38,946 nucleotides of DNA from Pseudomonadota bacterium (lineage in GTDB: Bacteria > Pseudomonadota > Alphaproteobacteria > Azospirillales > Azospirillaceae): contig JAEYPE010000083.1 of assembly GCA_023411035.1 (NCBI GenBank), positions 1 through 38,946 on the forward strand. The letters run 5' to 3'. The translations under genes and the position numbers were made by a program. This document shows, piece by piece, positions 31,775 through 38,946 of the stretch (the first letter of the stretch is position 1; each line of letters begins with the position of its first letter). The notes beneath the pieces are model-generated. The model was not told the origin of the DNA, searched no databases, and worked only from the letters and a program-made list of their open reading frames with translations.

Positions 31775-32188
31775 TTACTGGCTGCCGTCCGGACCGCAGT
31801 CCGGGGTGCCCGGCGGACAGTGGGTGCCGGTGGCGGTCTGGTTGTCGCGGGCCGGGTTGCTGCTGGTGGCGTTGCCCATGCCCGAAGGCGTCGTGGTCTG
31901 GCCCTGCCAACTGCCGGACGAGGAGCCGCTGCCCATGGTGCCGCCGGTCATGCCCGACGATCCCGACAGGCCGCTGCCCGGCATGGTGTTCATGGTGCCC
32001 GGCGTGGTGACGTTGCCCCGCCTGGAGCCCGGTCCGGAGGTGATCAGGCCGCTGGACGGCGAGCTGGTGGTGTCGGGAACGGTCGGGTTCGCGGAGGTGC
32101 CGCCCGACATCGAACCGCCGGTTTGGGCAACGGCGGTGCCGGCCATCAGGGCGAGCGCCGAAGCGGCGCCGATCAACAGGGTACGCAT
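31775..32188 (-). CDS. Secreted low-complexity Ser/Gly/Thr-rich protein
   Basis: The 137-residue product has a signal peptide (RTLLIGAASALALMAGTAVA, cleavage after AVAQ). A mature region built almost entirely from Gly, Ser, Thr, Pro and Asn follows (GGSMSGGTSANPTVP, SGMTGGTMGSGSSSGSW). The C-terminus carries the only two cysteines (HCPPGTPDCGPDG), which could form a disulfide. Such proteins are common in Azospirillum-like genomes and usually uncharacterised. ATG 32188 has GGAG 8 bases upstream; ATG 32194 just before it is an alternative. Confidence 0.75.
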   Translation of the reverse strand: MRTLLIGAASALALMAGTAVAQTGGSMSGGTSANPTVPDTTSSPSSGLITSGPGSRRGNVTTPGTMNTMPGSGLSGSSGMTGGTMGSGSSSGSWQGQTTTPSGMGNATSSNPARDNQTATGTHCPPGTPDCGPDGSQ

Positions 32189-32484
32189 CCTCATCTCTCC
32201 ATCTGGCGGCGGCGCCCTTCGGCAGGGCGCCCGTGTTCGCGGGGGGGCTCGGTCCGGCGCCTTGCGGTGCGTCCGCTCCCCATTCGCCACCCCCAACAGG
32301 CCGTCCTGGACATCGTTGCGGCGGAACCATCTGGGCCTCTCCAATCTTTTGGCGAGCGGGACGGCCTTCCTCCCGTCCATTCGGATGCCGGAACCGGGCG
32401 ATTCCGGAGCTGTTCCGCGTCTTGCGGAACGGGCCGCCGCCAAAAGGGTTAACGGAGGCACCGCTACGGCATGTCGAGGCAGGG
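32189..32484. other. Divergent spacer upstream of the phospholipase D gene
   Basis: About 296 bases without a convincing gene, holding the start signals of the secreted protein (minus) and the phospholipase D gene (plus). No clear promoter, repeat or hairpin stands out. Confidence 0.35.
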
Positions 32485-34065
32485 ATGAGCGATGATCGGG
32501 ATGCGGCGGACCTTGCGGCGGCGCGGACCATCCTGCGCCCCGGCATCACCTGCTGGCGGACCGAGCGGGCGGACCGGGTGGCCGTTCTGGTGGACGGCGC
32601 CGCCTTCTTCGCGGCGGTGCGCGCCGCGCTGCTGCGGGCGCGCCATTCGGTGATCGTGCTGGGCTGGGACATCGACCCGCGGATGCGCCTCGACCCCGAC
32701 GACCCGGAAACACTGGGCGCCTTTCTCACCCGGCTGATCCGCCGCCGCCCGTCGCTGCACATCCACGCGCTGAAATGGGACATGCCCTTTCCCATCTCGC
32801 TGGAGCATCCCCACGGGCCGCTGGCGCGGCTGAACCGGCGCACCGGCCCGCGGCTGACGCTGGAACTGGACGACGCCCTGCCGGTGGGGGCGGCGCAGCA
32901 CCAGAAGCTGGTGGTGATCGACGACGCGCTGGCCTTCTGCGGCGGCATCGATCTGGCCGGCGACCGCTGGGACACGCCGGAGCATCTGGACAACGATCCG
33001 CGCCGCCGCTGGCCGAACGGGGAGCTTCATGCTCCGCGCCATGACGTGATGATGGCGGTGGACGGCCCCGTCGCCCGCGCGCTGGGGGGCATGGCCCGTG
33101 GGCGCTGGAGGCACGCGACGGGGCAGGCGCTGATGCCGCCGCCGGACCGCTTCCCGGATGGGAGAGCCGATCCCTGGCCCGAGGGGCTGGACCCGCTGAT
33201 GACCGATGCGGCGGTGGGCATCGCCCGCACGCTTCCCGGCTATCTGGCCGGCTGTCCCGTCCGCGAGAACGAGGCGCTTACCTTCGCCGCCATCGCCGGG
33301 GCGCGGCGCAGCATCTATCTGGAAAACCAGTATTTCGCCTCCTTCCGGGTGGCCGGGGCGCTGGCCCGGCGGCTGGAGGAGCCGGACGGGCCGGAGGTGG
33401 TGGTGGTCGTTCCCGTGGAAAGCCCGAGCTGGTTCGACCGCATGGCCATGGACACGCCGCGCGGCGTGGTGCTTCAGGAACTGCGCGCCGCCGACCGCTA
33501 CGGGCGCCTGCGCGCCATGACCCCGGTGACCGAGGGCGGCAACGGCATCATCGTGCATTCCAAGGTGATGGTGGTGGACGACCGGCTGTTGCGCATCGGG
33601 TCGAGCAACCTGAACAACCGGTCCATGGGCTACGACACGGAATGCGATCTGGCGGTGGAGGCGGCGCCCGGAGACCGGCGCACCGCCGACGCCATCGGCG
33701 CCATGCGCAACCGCCTGCTGGCGGAGCATTTGGGGGTGGACCCGGCGGACCTGACCGCCGCCGTCCGCGCCGTGGGCGGTCTGGTGGCCGCCATCGACCG
33801 GCTGAACAAACCGTCCGGGCGCCGCCTGATGCCGCTGCCCGACACCGATCCCGGCCTGACGGAGCAGGCTTTCGCCGCCCTGCGCATCGCCGACCCCGAC
33901 CGTCCGGAGGAAGCCTGGGCCGTCTGGAAGCGCATGCCCCCGGCCCCGTCGCCCGCCCGGTCCCTGAGCCGCGCGGTGGGGGCCGCCCTGTTCACCGCCG
34001 GGGCGCTGGCCGGCGTCTACGCCGTCGCGCGGGCGATGACGGAGGCGGAGCGGCAGGACCGTTAA
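32485..34065 (+). CDS. Phospholipase D family protein (two HKD motifs)
   Basis: The 526-residue product is a PLD-superfamily phosphodiesterase or transphosphatidylase acting on phospholipid head groups. Both HKD signatures are intact: HQKLVVIDDALAFCGGID in the first half and HSKVMVVDDRLLRIGSSN in the second, each followed by the conserved Gly-Ser/Gly-Gly and Asn or Asp. Other PLD landmarks are VIVLGWDIDPR, the YLENQYF segment, and MGYDTECDLAVE. A C-terminal hydrophobic segment (AALFTAGALAGVYAVA) may anchor it to the membrane; there is no N-terminal signal peptide. ATG 32485 follows GAGGCAGGG. Probable roles are membrane lipid remodelling or cardiolipin-like synthesis; the exact reaction is not determined. 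Confidence 0.92.
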   Translation: MSDDRDAADLAAARTILRPGITCWRTERADRVAVLVDGAAFFAAVRAALLRARHSVIVLGWDIDPRMRLDPDDPETLGAFLTRLIRRRPSLHIHALKWDMPFPISLEHPHGPLARLNRRTGPRLTLELDDALPVGAAQHQKLVVIDDALAFCGGIDLAGDRWDTPEHLDNDPRRRWPNGELHAPRHDVMMAVDGPVARALGGMARGRWRHATGQALMPPPDRFPDGRADPWPEGLDPLMTDAAVGIARTLPGYLAGCPVRENEALTFAAIAGARRSIYLENQYFASFRVAGALARRLEEPDGPEVVVVVPVESPSWFDRMAMDTPRGVVLQELRAADRYGRLRAMTPVTEGGNGIIVHSKVMVVDDRLLRIGSSNLNNRSMGYDTECDLAVEAAPGDRRTADAIGAMRNRLLAEHLGVDPADLTAAVRAVGGLVAAIDRLNKPSGRRLMPLPDTDPGLTEQAFAALRIADPDRPEEAWAVWKRMPPAPSPARSLSRAVGAALFTAGALAGVYAVARAMTEAERQDR

Positions 34066-34107
34066 GCCACGCGCCCCCGTCCGGCGTCAGGCTTCAGGCG
34101 TCCGGCA

Positions 34108-35385
34108 TCAGGCGGCGCGCCGCCGGGCGGCGGACAGCCCGCGCAAATCCTCTTCCAGCCCGCCCAGCCGGGCCAGCCCGCCGCTGATCGCCTCCAACTC
34201 CCGCCGCAGCCCCTCGGGCACGCGCAGGTCGCCGGCGAAACCGGACAGGGTGCGGGCGAGGGAACCGCCCAGCCGGTCCAGCTCGCCCATCAACTGCCGC
34301 TCATGCCCGGCGACGTCCTGCTGGCCGGCGCTGAGAGTCTGGAGCCGGTCGGCCAGGGCGGACAGCAGCTCATGCTCCGCGGCCACCTTCGCCTGGGCGT
34401 CCTGGCCGGCGATCTGCTGGGAAATCGCCTGCTGCATGCGGCCGATGCCCCTCTGGATCACCTGGATGGCCTCGTTCGACTGGCGGGCCAGATCGCGCAC
34501 CTCGTTCGCCACCACGCGGAAGCCCTGACCGTATTCGCCGGCCCGCGTCGCCTCGATGGCGGCGTTCAGCGCCAGCATGTTGGTGGCCGACATGATGCGG
34601 GTGATGGAATTGACCGATTCCTCCAGCGCGCGGGATTCCGCCACGATCTGCTCGAACCGGGTCAGGTCGGACCCCGCTTCGGCCCGGCGGCGGTCCAGAT
34701 GCTCCTGCAGGTTGGCCAGAAGCCCCCGGTTCTCCGATGCGAAGCGCTGGGCGTCGTCGTGACGGCCCGCGGTTTGCAGCCCGCTGTCGCGGATGAAGCC
34801 GACCAGCTCCGCCACCGCGTCCTCCGTTTCGGACAGGCGGGCGCGCACGGCCTGCACCTCCCGCTCCGCCTGGTCGAGCGCCGCGCCGACGCGGGCCTTG
34901 GCCTGCTCCACCGCCTGCGGCACCTCGGCGATGGCGCGTTCGGCCTCCGGCGGGATGCCCTGGGGCCGGCGCGCGAAGGCCAGCCGGGCGGCGCACAGGC
35001 TGCCGAATTCGTCCAGCGGCCCGTCGATCCGGTTGTCGCGCAGCAGGCGGCGCCATTCCTCCGAATCCCGGTGCAGGGTGGCGAACAGGCGGTTCGCCTC
35101 GTCCGTCGTCAGCGTCTCGCCGTCGAAGGTCAGACGCTCGTGCGGGATGAAGTTGAACAGGCTGGTGACCATGGTGCGCCGCGTTTCCAGCACCCAGTAC
35201 TGGACGACCATCACCACCATGATGGTGACGATCATGCCGAGCGCCGCCGCCGGCCCCTCCGGCACGCCGAAGCGGTGCAGCGTGGCGTTCCACAGCGGGT
35301 TCAGCAGGACCACGGTCAGGATCACCGGCACACCGATGATGAGAAGAAGCAGGGCCTGCGCCTTGAGAAATTGCTTGCTGAGCAT
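34108..35385 (-). CDS. Short methyl-accepting chemotaxis-like protein without a periplasmic sensor
   Basis: The 425-residue product has two close transmembrane segments (about 10-28 and 46-64) with only a short loop between them, so no periplasmic sensor domain. A cytoplasmic helical region and the signalling-hairpin motif follow (MLALNAAIEATRAGEYGQ, then FRVVANEVRDLARQSNEAI). The region after the hairpin is short and divergent (QTLSAGQQDVAGHERQ). The product may be a chemoreceptor for cytoplasmic or membrane signals, or an MCP-like scaffold for another pathway. ATG 35385 was chosen for its strong GAGGGGG site; ATG 35415 would add 10 residues. No che genes are in the window. Confidence 0.87.
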   Translation of the reverse strand: MLSKQFLKAQALLLLIIGVPVILTVVLLNPLWNATLHRFGVPEGPAAALGMIVTIMVVMVVQYWVLETRRTMVTSLFNFIPHERLTFDGETLTTDEANRLFATLHRDSEEWRRLLRDNRIDGPLDEFGSLCAARLAFARRPQGIPPEAERAIAEVPQAVEQAKARVGAALDQAEREVQAVRARLSETEDAVAELVGFIRDSGLQTAGRHDDAQRFASENRGLLANLQEHLDRRRAEAGSDLTRFEQIVAESRALEESVNSITRIMSATNMLALNAAIEATRAGEYGQGFRVVANEVRDLARQSNEAIQVIQRGIGRMQQAISQQIAGQDAQAKVAAEHELLSALADRLQTLSAGQQDVAGHERQLMGELDRLGGSLARTLSGFAGDLRVPEGLRRELEAISGGLARLGGLEEDLRGLSAARRRAA

Positions 35386-35507
35386 CGCCCCCTCTTCACC
35401 CTGTCCAGTGGTCATCCCAAATCCTCGCGAAATCAATCGGACGCACCGGCCCCTCATGTTCGCGCATGGTAAAACCTCACACCATAAAAGGTAAAGAAAC
35501 ATTGAGT

Positions 35508-35527
35508 TTGTCGTGCATTCTCGACAA
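35508..35527. promoter_or_regulatory. Inverted repeat upstream of the MCP-like gene
   Basis: TTGTCG (35508-35513), 8-base spacer, CGACAA (35522-35527), followed by five T on the plus strand. It lies within an AT-rich stretch 123 bases upstream of the MCP-like start. It could be an operator or a weak terminator for the other strand. Confidence 0.4.
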
Positions 35528-35569
35528 TTTTTCCGTGGGGTTGCGGTCCGCGCACAACGAATCGGCGAA

Positions 35570-35597
35570 ACGGGCGGGCCATTCGCGGCCCGCCCGT
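35570..35597. terminator. 11-bp stem-loop after the OmpA lipoprotein gene
   Basis: ACGGGCGGGCC (35570-35580), loop ATTCGC, GGCCCGCCCGT (35587-35597): a perfect stem 36 bases past the OmpA-family stop on the minus strand, followed there by TTTCG. It is the likely 3' end of the DUF4398-OmpA operon. Confidence 0.7.
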
Positions 35598-35632
35598 CCT
35601 GCCGGCCCGTCCCGTCCCGCCGGGGATATGCG

Positions 35633-36406
35633 TCAATAGCGCGTCTCGGCCACCGATCCCGGATCGGAGATCACGATGTCCACGCGCCGGTTCTGCTGGC
35701 GCCCCGACGCCGTGGCGTTGGAGGCGACCGGCCGGGCGGAGCCCATTCCCTGCACGGTGATGCGGCTGGGGTTGACGCCGCGGGCGGTCAGCGCGTCGCG
35801 CACCGCCATGGCCCGCTCCTCCGACAGGCGCAGGTTGGTGGCGGACGAGCCGCTGGAGTCGGTGAAGCCCTCGATCCGCAGGGTGCGGTCCGGGTTCTGC
35901 TGGAGGAAATCGGCGAGCGGTCCCAGACGGGTTTCCGCGCCGGCGGTCAGCCGGGCGCTGCCGGTGGCGAACAGCACGTCGCCCAGCGACATGACCAGCC
36001 CGCGCTCCGTCCGCTCCGCCTGGAGGGCGCGGAGCTGGTCCTGAAGGCGGTAGGTTTCGGCGTTGGCGACGACCTGCTGCGCGCCCTTCATCGCCGCCAC
36101 GTCCTGGGCGATCTGAAGATGCCGGTTGGCGAGATAGGCCTGATGGTCCATCTCCGCGACATCGCCGTCGCTGCGCGCCTGTTCGCCGCGCTGGAGCGCC
36201 TCTTCGGCGCGGCGCAGCTCCAGCGTGGCGTTGCTCGCCAACTGCGGGTTCGCGGCGGCGGAGGAGTAGGACTGCCGCGCCTGGGCCAGGGCCGGCGTGT
36301 CGTCCGGGGTGGAGCAGGCGCCCAGCGACAGGGCCGCCATGGCCAGCGACGCCAGACCCAGGCTGTTCCTCACCGTCCGGGTCTTCTTGTCGGGAACTTG
36401 GTTCAT
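35633..36406 (-). CDS. OmpA-family peptidoglycan-binding lipoprotein with N-terminal DUF4398-like helical region
   Basis: The 257-residue product has a lipoprotein signal (lipobox LGAC near residue 31). A helical DUF4398-like region follows (ALAQARQSYSSAAANPQLA, LRRAEEALQRGEQARSDGD). The C-terminal OmpA-like domain begins at about 140: LGDVLFATGSARL, IEGFTDSSGSSATNLRLSEERA, GMGSARPVASN, and the peptidoglycan-binding QQNRRVDIVI. It likely links the outer membrane to peptidoglycan. ATG 36406 overlaps the upstream stop by 4 bases (ATGA), so it is translationally coupled to the DUF4398 lipoprotein. The gene ends before the hairpin at 35570-35597. Confidence 0.93.
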   Translation of the reverse strand: MNQVPDKKTRTVRNSLGLASLAMAALSLGACSTPDDTPALAQARQSYSSAAANPQLASNATLELRRAEEALQRGEQARSDGDVAEMDHQAYLANRHLQIAQDVAAMKGAQQVVANAETYRLQDQLRALQAERTERGLVMSLGDVLFATGSARLTAGAETRLGPLADFLQQNPDRTLRIEGFTDSSGSSATNLRLSEERAMAVRDALTARGVNPSRITVQGMGSARPVASNATASGRQQNRRVDIVISDPGSVAETRY

Positions 36407-36888
36407 GGCGTTCCCTCCTGCATGCGCGGGCTGCTCCAGGTCGAGGTCCCGCTCGTGGCCGGCGGGGGCATGGGGGGCGCGGCGGAAGCGGCGGGCGCCC
36501 GGCCCGGTACCGAGGCTCCCGGCCCTGACAGCGTGCGGACCGCGTTGGCGGCCTGCTGCGCCGTCGCCCGCTCGGAGCGCACGGTGGCGAGTTCGGCGTC
36601 GGCCTGCGCCTGTTCGGCCAGACGGCGGGCGTCGGTCCGCTCGTCCTCGCGCATGGCGGCGTCGGCGGCGGCCATCTTCTCGCGGGCGGACTGGAACTCC
36701 GCCGGGGCGTGCTCAAGGGCGCCGGCCCTTTCGGCCTGCTGGATCGCCTGAGCCGACGCGCCGAGCTGGGCGGTCGGCGGCGGCACGCTGCCGGCGCAGG
36801 CGGCCAGCCCAAGCGACGCCGACAGGACGGTTGCTGCCCTCCAATCCTGCCTGGGCCATCCCAGGTTCATTTTGCTGTTGCGGTTCAT
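36403..36888 (-). CDS. DUF4398-family outer-membrane lipoprotein
   Basis: The 161-residue product has a lipoprotein signal with lipobox LAAC near residue 31. A DUF4398 helical region follows (AQAIQQAERAGALEHAPAEF, AREKMAAADAAMREDERTDA). The C-terminus is low-complexity Ala/Pro/Ser (APPMPPPATSG). DUF4398 proteins are short coiled-coil lipoproteins often encoded next to OmpA-type genes, as here, where the stop overlaps the OmpA start (ATGA). ATG 36888 was chosen; ATG 36870 (MNLGW) would keep the lipobox too. Upstream frames lack a signal. Confidence 0.85.
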   Translation of the reverse strand: MNRNSKMNLGWPRQDWRAATVLSASLGLAACAGSVPPPTAQLGASAQAIQQAERAGALEHAPAEFQSAREKMAAADAAMREDERTDARRLAEQAQADAELATVRSERATAQQAANAVRTLSGPGASVPGRAPAASAAPPMPPPATSGTSTWSSPRMQEGTP

Positions 36889-37011
36889 GCTGCGGGTTCC
36901 TGAATGGCCGCGGCGCATGGCCGCGGGGGAGTGAACGCCGCTCCAACGCGCCGCGGGGTGGAAGGTTCCTCTCCGGCACATCCGCGCCGGGAAACCAGCC
37001 TGCCCGCGCGC

Positions 37012-37042
37012 AAAAAAGACGGCCGGGGGAATGCCCCGGCCG
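37012..37042 (-). terminator. Rho-independent terminator after the four-repeat protein gene
   Basis: On the minus strand CGGCCGGGG, loop CATTC, CCCCGGCCG is followed by TCTTTTTT (A-run at 37012-37017 on plus). A 9-bp GC stem with a T-run is textbook intrinsic termination, 33 bases after the stop of the gene at 37075-37623. Confidence 0.92.
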
Positions 37043-37074
37043 CAAGGTCCGCAGGGATGGGAGGGGGACAGCCT

Positions 37075-37623
37075 TTACTTCTGGATGCCGATGACCTGCT
37101 GCTGGGCCTTGTTGCCGATGCCGGCGGCGAGGTTGTTGACGGTACCGACGTTCTGGTTGAACAGGGCGCCGGAGGTGCCGAACTGCATGGCCTTGACCTG
37201 CTGCTGGGCGGTGTTGCCGATGCCGACCGCGCTGTTGCTGGCGGAGCCGAGGTTGCTGTTGAAGCCGCCCGGCGCGAAGGGCGTCTTCACCCCGCCCATA
37301 CCGCCGCCCATACCGCCGCCGGTCTGCATGCCGAAGACCTGCTGCTTGGCCTTGTTGCCGACCCCGGCGGCGAGGTTCGAGACGGTGCCCAGGTTGGAGG
37401 CGGTGCCGAAGGGACCGGCCAGCCCGCCGCCGGCCTGGACGCCCGTCACCTGCTGCTGCGCCTTGTTCTGGATGCCCGCCGCGGTGTTGGAGATGACGCC
37501 GAGGTTGCTGACGTTGCCCATCGGGATGCCGCCGGTCATCAGGTCGCCGGCGAAGGCCGGGGCGAAGGCCGGGGCGGAGCACAGCAGGGCGGTGGTGGCG
37601 GCGATCAGAGTGGTGCGGCGCAT
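37075..37623 (-). CDS. Secreted protein with four 24-residue Asn/Ala/Gly/Gln repeats
   Basis: The 182-residue product has a signal peptide (MRRTTLIAATTALLCSAPAF, cleavage near AFA-GD at about 25). The mature part is four copies of a 24-residue unit at about 40-63, 77-100, 124-147 and 158-181, for example NLGTVSNLAAGVGNKAKQQV and NVGTVNNLAAGIGNKAQQQV. Consensus is N-L-G-x-x-S-N-x-A-x-G-I-x-N-x-A-x-Q-Q-V-x-x-x-Q, joined by Gly-rich linkers. Regular Asn and Gln positions at fixed spacing resemble curlin-type or other functional amyloid repeats, but the order is not the CsgA repeat. No cysteine. No csg-type secretion genes are nearby. ATG 37623 follows GGAAGGAAACC. Single gene with its own terminator. 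Confidence 0.85.
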   Translation of the reverse strand: MRRTTLIAATTALLCSAPAFAPAFAGDLMTGGIPMGNVSNLGVISNTAAGIQNKAQQQVTGVQAGGGLAGPFGTASNLGTVSNLAAGVGNKAKQQVFGMQTGGGMGGGMGGVKTPFAPGGFNSNLGSASNSAVGIGNTAQQQVKAMQFGTSGALFNQNVGTVNNLAAGIGNKAQQQVIGIQK

Positions 37624-37841
37624 GGTCTGGTTTCCTTCCGGTCTGGGATGGGGCTGCCGGGGGTTTGTTTGCTTCCGATCCCGGCCTGTTCGATGACTGG
37701 ACGGTACGCCCCGCCGCCCATCCCCGCTGTGGCCTGCGCCACACTCCGATGCGGTTTGCTTCCGCGCAGGCCATGCGCGGTCGGGCCACGCTTGATGTTC
37801 ATCAAGACTCCGGTGGGCAAAGGGGTGTTTTCTCAAGTCCC
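37624..37841. other. Divergent spacer between the repeat protein and nnrU
   Basis: A 218-base divergent spacer. Start signals of both genes must lie here; the repeat-protein side has GGAAGG close to its ATG. No operator or repeat stands out. Confidence 0.3.
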
Positions 37842-38507
37842 ATGACCATCGATCTCTTCCTCGCCGCCCTGTTCCTGTTCGCCACCCACGCCGTGCCGTC
37901 CTGGCCGGGGGTGCGGCCACGGCTGATCGCCCGGCTGAAGCGGGGCGGGTTCGTCGCCCTGCATTCGCTGGGCTCGCTTCTGGCGCTCGGCCTGTTCGTG
38001 TGGGCCTACCGCGAGGCCGGGGGCGGGGAATTGCTGTTCGTTCCCGCGAGATGGGCGGCGCCGCTCGTCGTCGCGCTGATGCCGCTGTCCTTCCTGCTGA
38101 TCGCCGCCCGCATCACCACCAAGGCCGGCGAGCCGGACGCCCCGAATCCGCCGCGGGGCATCTACCGGGTCACCCGCTTTCCCGGCAGCATGGGGCTGCT
38201 GCTCTGGGCGCTGCTGCATCTTCAGGCCACGGGCGACGGGCGGCGGGTCGTCCTGTTCGCCACGATGGCGGCGATCGCTCTGTTCGCCATGGTCAAGAAC
38301 GATTGGGTCCTGCGGCGCAGCGAGGCCGGGCGGGCGTACAGGGCGGAGACCTCCGCGCTGCCCTTCGCCGCCATCCTGGGCGGGCGCCAGCGCTTCCGTC
38401 CGGGAGAGATCGGCTGGGGCCGCCTGCTGGGCGCGCTGGCCGCCTACGCCGCGATGATCGCGGTGCATCCCTGGCTGTTCGGCGTCAGCCCGCTCTATTG
38501 GCTGTAG
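37842..38507 (+). CDS. NnrU family integral membrane protein
   Basis: The 221-residue product is strongly hydrophobic with about six transmembrane segments and NnrU landmarks: FLAALFLFATHAVPS near the N-terminus, the YREAGGGELLF segment, the RGIYRVTRFPGSMGLLLWALLH motif region and MVKNDWVLRRSEAGRAY. NnrU was first linked to nitrite and nitric oxide reduction, though the family is wider and its chemistry is not settled; similar proteins occur in isoprenoid-related oxidation. No nir or nor genes are in the window. ATG 37842 is the only good start after an open AT-poor spacer. Confidence 0.9.
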   Translation: MTIDLFLAALFLFATHAVPSWPGVRPRLIARLKRGGFVALHSLGSLLALGLFVWAYREAGGGELLFVPARWAAPLVVALMPLSFLLIAARITTKAGEPDAPNPPRGIYRVTRFPGSMGLLLWALLHLQATGDGRRVVLFATMAAIALFAMVKNDWVLRRSEAGRAYRAETSALPFAAILGGRQRFRPGEIGWGRLLGALAAYAAMIAVHPWLFGVSPLYWL

Positions 38508-38587
38508 CCGCGGCAGCGCCCGGCACGCGGGTGCGGTCCGCCTGTTGACGGTCGTGAAGGATCAGGCCGCCGAGAAGGACCCCCACC

Positions 38588-38854
38588 ATGGAACATCACA
38601 CCGGACCCGACGACCCCCGCGTCCGCGAGCGCGCCCACGCCATCTGGGAGCGGGAAGGCCGCCCCGAAGGCCGCCACATCGAGCAATGGCAACAGGCCGC
38701 CCGCGAGATCGCGGAGGAAGACGCCGCCCTCGGCCCGGAGGCCGGTCTGCAACTGCCCGACAGCGCCAGCGAACGCGCCCTGCACGAATCCGCGGAGCAT
38801 CTGCGCGGCGTGGACGTGCACAGCCACCACAGCCGCGAGCCGTCGTCCGCGTGA
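38588..38854 (+). CDS. DUF2934-containing small protein
   Basis: The 88-residue product carries the DUF2934 pattern near its N-terminus: RVRERAHAIWEREGRPEGRH, then WQQAAREIAEED. This short helix-turn domain of unknown function is common in alphaproteobacteria. The rest is acidic and histidine-rich (DVHSHHSREPSS). GAAGGACCCCCACC precedes ATG 38588. It has no signal or membrane segment. Confidence 0.88.
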   Translation: MEHHTGPDDPRVRERAHAIWEREGRPEGRHIEQWQQAAREIAEEDAALGPEAGLQLPDSASERALHESAEHLRGVDVHSHHSREPSSA

Positions 38855-38863
38855 GGGCCTGCG

Positions 38864-38946
38864 TCAGTCCTCGTCGTCCAGGGACAGGCGGCGGACCTCG
38901 AGCCGGGGATCGGGCTGGGGCAGGGGGCGCGCTTCCGGCGCCGCGC
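38864..38946 (-). CDS. C-terminal end of an unidentified protein
   Basis: A frame open to the right edge ends with TGA at 38864-38866 on the minus strand. The last 26 residues read as a proline-rich stretch then LEVRRLSLDDED, a hydrophilic acidic end. It is convergent with the DUF2934 gene (9 bases between). Too little is present to name it. Confidence 0.5.
   Translation of the reverse strand, partial: AAPEARPLPQPDPRLEVRRLSLDDED

Overview
The window is about 39 kb of high-GC chromosomal DNA. Gene content and order (trpB-trpA-accD-folC, FolM-type reductase, ApaG, NnrU, many hybrid kinases, DUF2934) point to an alphaproteobacterium, most like the Azospirillum group of Rhodospirillales. That placement is inferred from gene order and protein style; no database was searched. 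I see no insertion sequence, prophage, CRISPR array, rRNA or replication origin. One tRNA gene, tRNA-Arg(CCT), is present.

Layout. 1-5243: a sensory block with a partial PAS protein, a large TorS-like hybrid kinase, and a divergent periplasmic amino-acid-type binding protein that has no transporter genes. 5434-9869: the housekeeping operon trpB-trpA-accD-folC. 9895-11487: an acidic zinc-ribbon protein with internal repeats. 11649-11725: tRNA-Arg. 11789-19000: a pterin island with folM, a folK-like gene, a PruR-like periplasmic pterin-binding protein, a histidine kinase, a divergent folE and an EamA transporter, followed by ybaK, an orphan response regulator and a canonical folE. 19294-20964: apaG, a glycine-zipper lipoprotein and a hypothetical gene. 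21048-23714: a nitrate/sulfonate/taurine-class ABC importer. 23982-31714: a small hypothetical gene, a hybrid kinase, an amidoligase/glutamine-amidotransferase pair and another kinase. 31775-38946: envelope genes, including a secreted low-complexity protein, phospholipase D, a short MCP-like protein, a DUF4398/OmpA lipoprotein pair, a secreted protein with four 24-residue repeats, NnrU, DUF2934, and the end of one more gene.

The strongest candidate for an undescribed system is the pterin island. In Agrobacterium tumefaciens, the FolM-like reductase PruA makes a reduced pterin that is bound by the periplasmic protein PruR, which controls the c-di-GMP enzyme DcpA. Here a cysteine-free PruR-like protein overlaps a two-transmembrane histidine kinase. 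That gene is followed by a divergent GTP cyclohydrolase I, whose 3' end overlaps an EamA-type exporter. A folM and a divergent folK lie immediately upstream. This gives synthesis, modification, possible export, periplasmic binding and a kinase output in under 5 kb, beside a second, canonical folE for ordinary folate supply. The export role and the kinase partnership are inference.

Other points of interest are the TorS/TorT-like kinase plus orphan binding protein, the repeat-bearing zinc-ribbon protein, the four-repeat secreted protein, and a PrsR-like regulator lacking its AAA+ domain.
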